Below, in pieces: positions 6,079 to 6,842 of a stretch of DNA of 6,842 nucleotides. The DNA comes from an uncultured Oscillospiraceae bacterium (lineage in GTDB: Bacteria; Bacillota_A; Clostridia; Oscillospirales; Oscillospiraceae). The stretch's first letter is position 1, and every line of letters starts with the position of its first letter. The notes under the pieces were generated by a model. That model did no database searches. It was not told where the DNA came from and worked only from the letters and a program-made list of their open reading frames with translations. Where the stretch lies: assembly GCA_900757695.1 (NCBI GenBank), contig CAAEOU010000060.1:1-6842 (forward strand), in the 5' to 3' direction. The translations under genes and the position numbers were made by a program.

Positions 6079-6842
6079 TAGGATTCTATGGTTTTACCTG
6101 CGGCCATGTCCTTGTCGAGACAGCAGTTCTTGTATTTTTTGCCGGAGCCACAGGGGCAGGGGTCGTTGCGGCCTACCTTGACCTTTTTCTTCATGGGCTC
6201 CTTGCGAACGGACTTGTCGTCCCCTGCGCCCGCTGCGGTGACCTTTGCCACCTTTTCCCGTTTCAGGGGTTCATTCCGCTGAATGCGGAACAGGAACATC
6301 CGGCGGGTGGTCTCTTCCTGAATGGCCCGGTTCATAGCCTCAAACATGGCATAGCCTTCCCGCTTGTATTCCACCAACGGGTCGTTCTGTCCATAGGCCC
6401 GGAGCACGATGCCCTGACGGAGATCCTGCATGGCGTCGATCTGATCCATCCAGTATTCGTCCACCACCCGAAGGGTAATCACACGTTCGGCCTCCCGCAT
6501 CAGGGGAGCGCCGTAGGCAGCTTCCTTCAGGGCGTAGAGCTGATCGGAAAGCTCCATGACCTTGTCCAGCAGAGAGTCGGCAGTGATGGAGGAAAGCTCC
6601 TCGTCGCTGGGATTGTAAGCGCCCTTGGGGAAGTAGAGCCCCTCCATGGTCTTGAGGATCTCCTGAAGCTCCTCACGGCTTTCAAGGTAGCCCTTTTCAC
6701 CCATGACTGCATGGATATCGGAGGTGAATACATTCCGGCGCATGGTATGCAGGGAGTCCTGAAGATCCTCACCGTCCAGCACCTTCTGGCGCTGCTCATA
6801 GATGACCTTGCGCTGGGTATTCATAACGTCATCGTATTCCAG
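6078..6842 (-). CDS. secA: Protein translocase subunit SecA, C-terminal part; 5' end off the right edge
   Basis: SecA is the ATP-driven motor that pushes preproteins through SecYEG at the inner face of the membrane. Only the last 254 residues are visible; the frame is open to the right edge, beginning LEYDDVMNTQR, a SecA hallmark at the start of the C-terminal scaffold/wing region. Next come the scaffold segment VVDEYWMDQIDAMQDLRQGI (visible residues about 126-145) with LRAYGQNDPLVEYKREG, then a basic, low-complexity linker, and a SEC-C zinc motif CPCGSGKKYKNCC (Cys 229, 231, 240, 241 of the visible part). The SEC-C tail binds zinc and, in E. coli, helps bind SecB and the ribosome. The ATPase DEAD-motor domains must lie beyond the edge. 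The methionine at 6824 is internal, not a start. TAA stop at 6078-6080, 9 nt before pgeF. Nothing suggests that this is the accessory SecA2 form, which often lacks SEC-C. Confidence 0.97.
   Translation of the reverse strand: MEYDDVMNTQRKVIYEQRQKVLDGEDLQDSLHTMRRNVFTSDIHAVMGEKGYLESREELQEILKTMEGLYFPKGAYNPSDEELSSITADSLLDKVMELSDQLYALKEAAYGAPLMREAERVITLRVVDEYWMDQIDAMQDLRQGIVLRAYGQNDPLVEYKREGYAMFEAMNRAIQEETTRRMFLFRIQRNEPLKREKVAKVTAAGAGDDKSVRKEPMKKKVKVGRNDPCPCGSGKKYKNCCLDKDMAAGKTIES

Larger units (their letters stand above)
1..6842 (-). other. Probable co-directional transcription unit secA-pgeF-lipoprotein-purL
   Basis: All four genes run leftwards with junctions of +9 nt, a 4-nt overlap and +29 nt. 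No hairpin followed by T residues is present at any junction, and I found no clear promoter boxes in the 29-nt gap before purL. Promoters inside the upstream coding regions cannot be excluded, and purL in particular may have one within the end of the lipoprotein gene. There is no stretch over 300 nt without a gene. Confidence 0.6.

Overview
The window holds four genes, all on the minus strand and read from the right edge to the left: the C-terminal third of secA (partial, right edge), a complete pgeF/yfiH-type multicopper-oxidase-fold enzyme, a complete lipoprotein of the peptide-type ABC solute-binding family, and almost all of a single-chain FGAM synthase, purL (partial, left edge). The large single-polypeptide PurL with a C-terminal glutaminase domain, the Gram-positive style SecA with a SEC-C zinc tail, the lipobox signal peptide, strong AGGAGG-type ribosome binding sites and the GC-rich codon choice together suggest a GC-rich clostridial anaerobe, perhaps Oscillospiraceae-like. 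This placement is inference from protein features, not from a marker gene.

Layout in order of transcription: secA' (6842-6078), 9 nt, pgeF (6068-5262), a 4-nt ATGA overlap, the solute-binding lipoprotein (5265-3541), 29 nt, purL' (3511 to beyond base 1). The longest non-coding gap is 29 nt. I see no terminator, no convincing promoter and no riboswitch between the genes, so the window reads as a compact co-directional cluster that is probably at least partly co-transcribed.

The functions do not form one textbook pathway. SecA is the preprotein translocase motor; PgeF is a small cytoplasmic housekeeping enzyme linked to peptidoglycan-precursor editing and, in relatives, to purine nucleoside chemistry; the lipoprotein would sit on the outer face of the membrane and capture a small ligand; PurL catalyses the fourth step of de novo purine synthesis. 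A purine theme joining PgeF, an unassigned solute-binding protein and PurL is possible, but the sequence does not prove it.

The parts most worth a second look are the orphan solute-binding lipoprotein, which has no permease or ATPase beside it here, its low-complexity acidic insert with an internal VDST repeat, and a perfect 14-bp palindrome at the pgeF/lipoprotein junction. I find no RNA genes, mobile elements, CRISPR arrays or phage genes. Most of the window looks like ordinary chromosomal housekeeping sequence.
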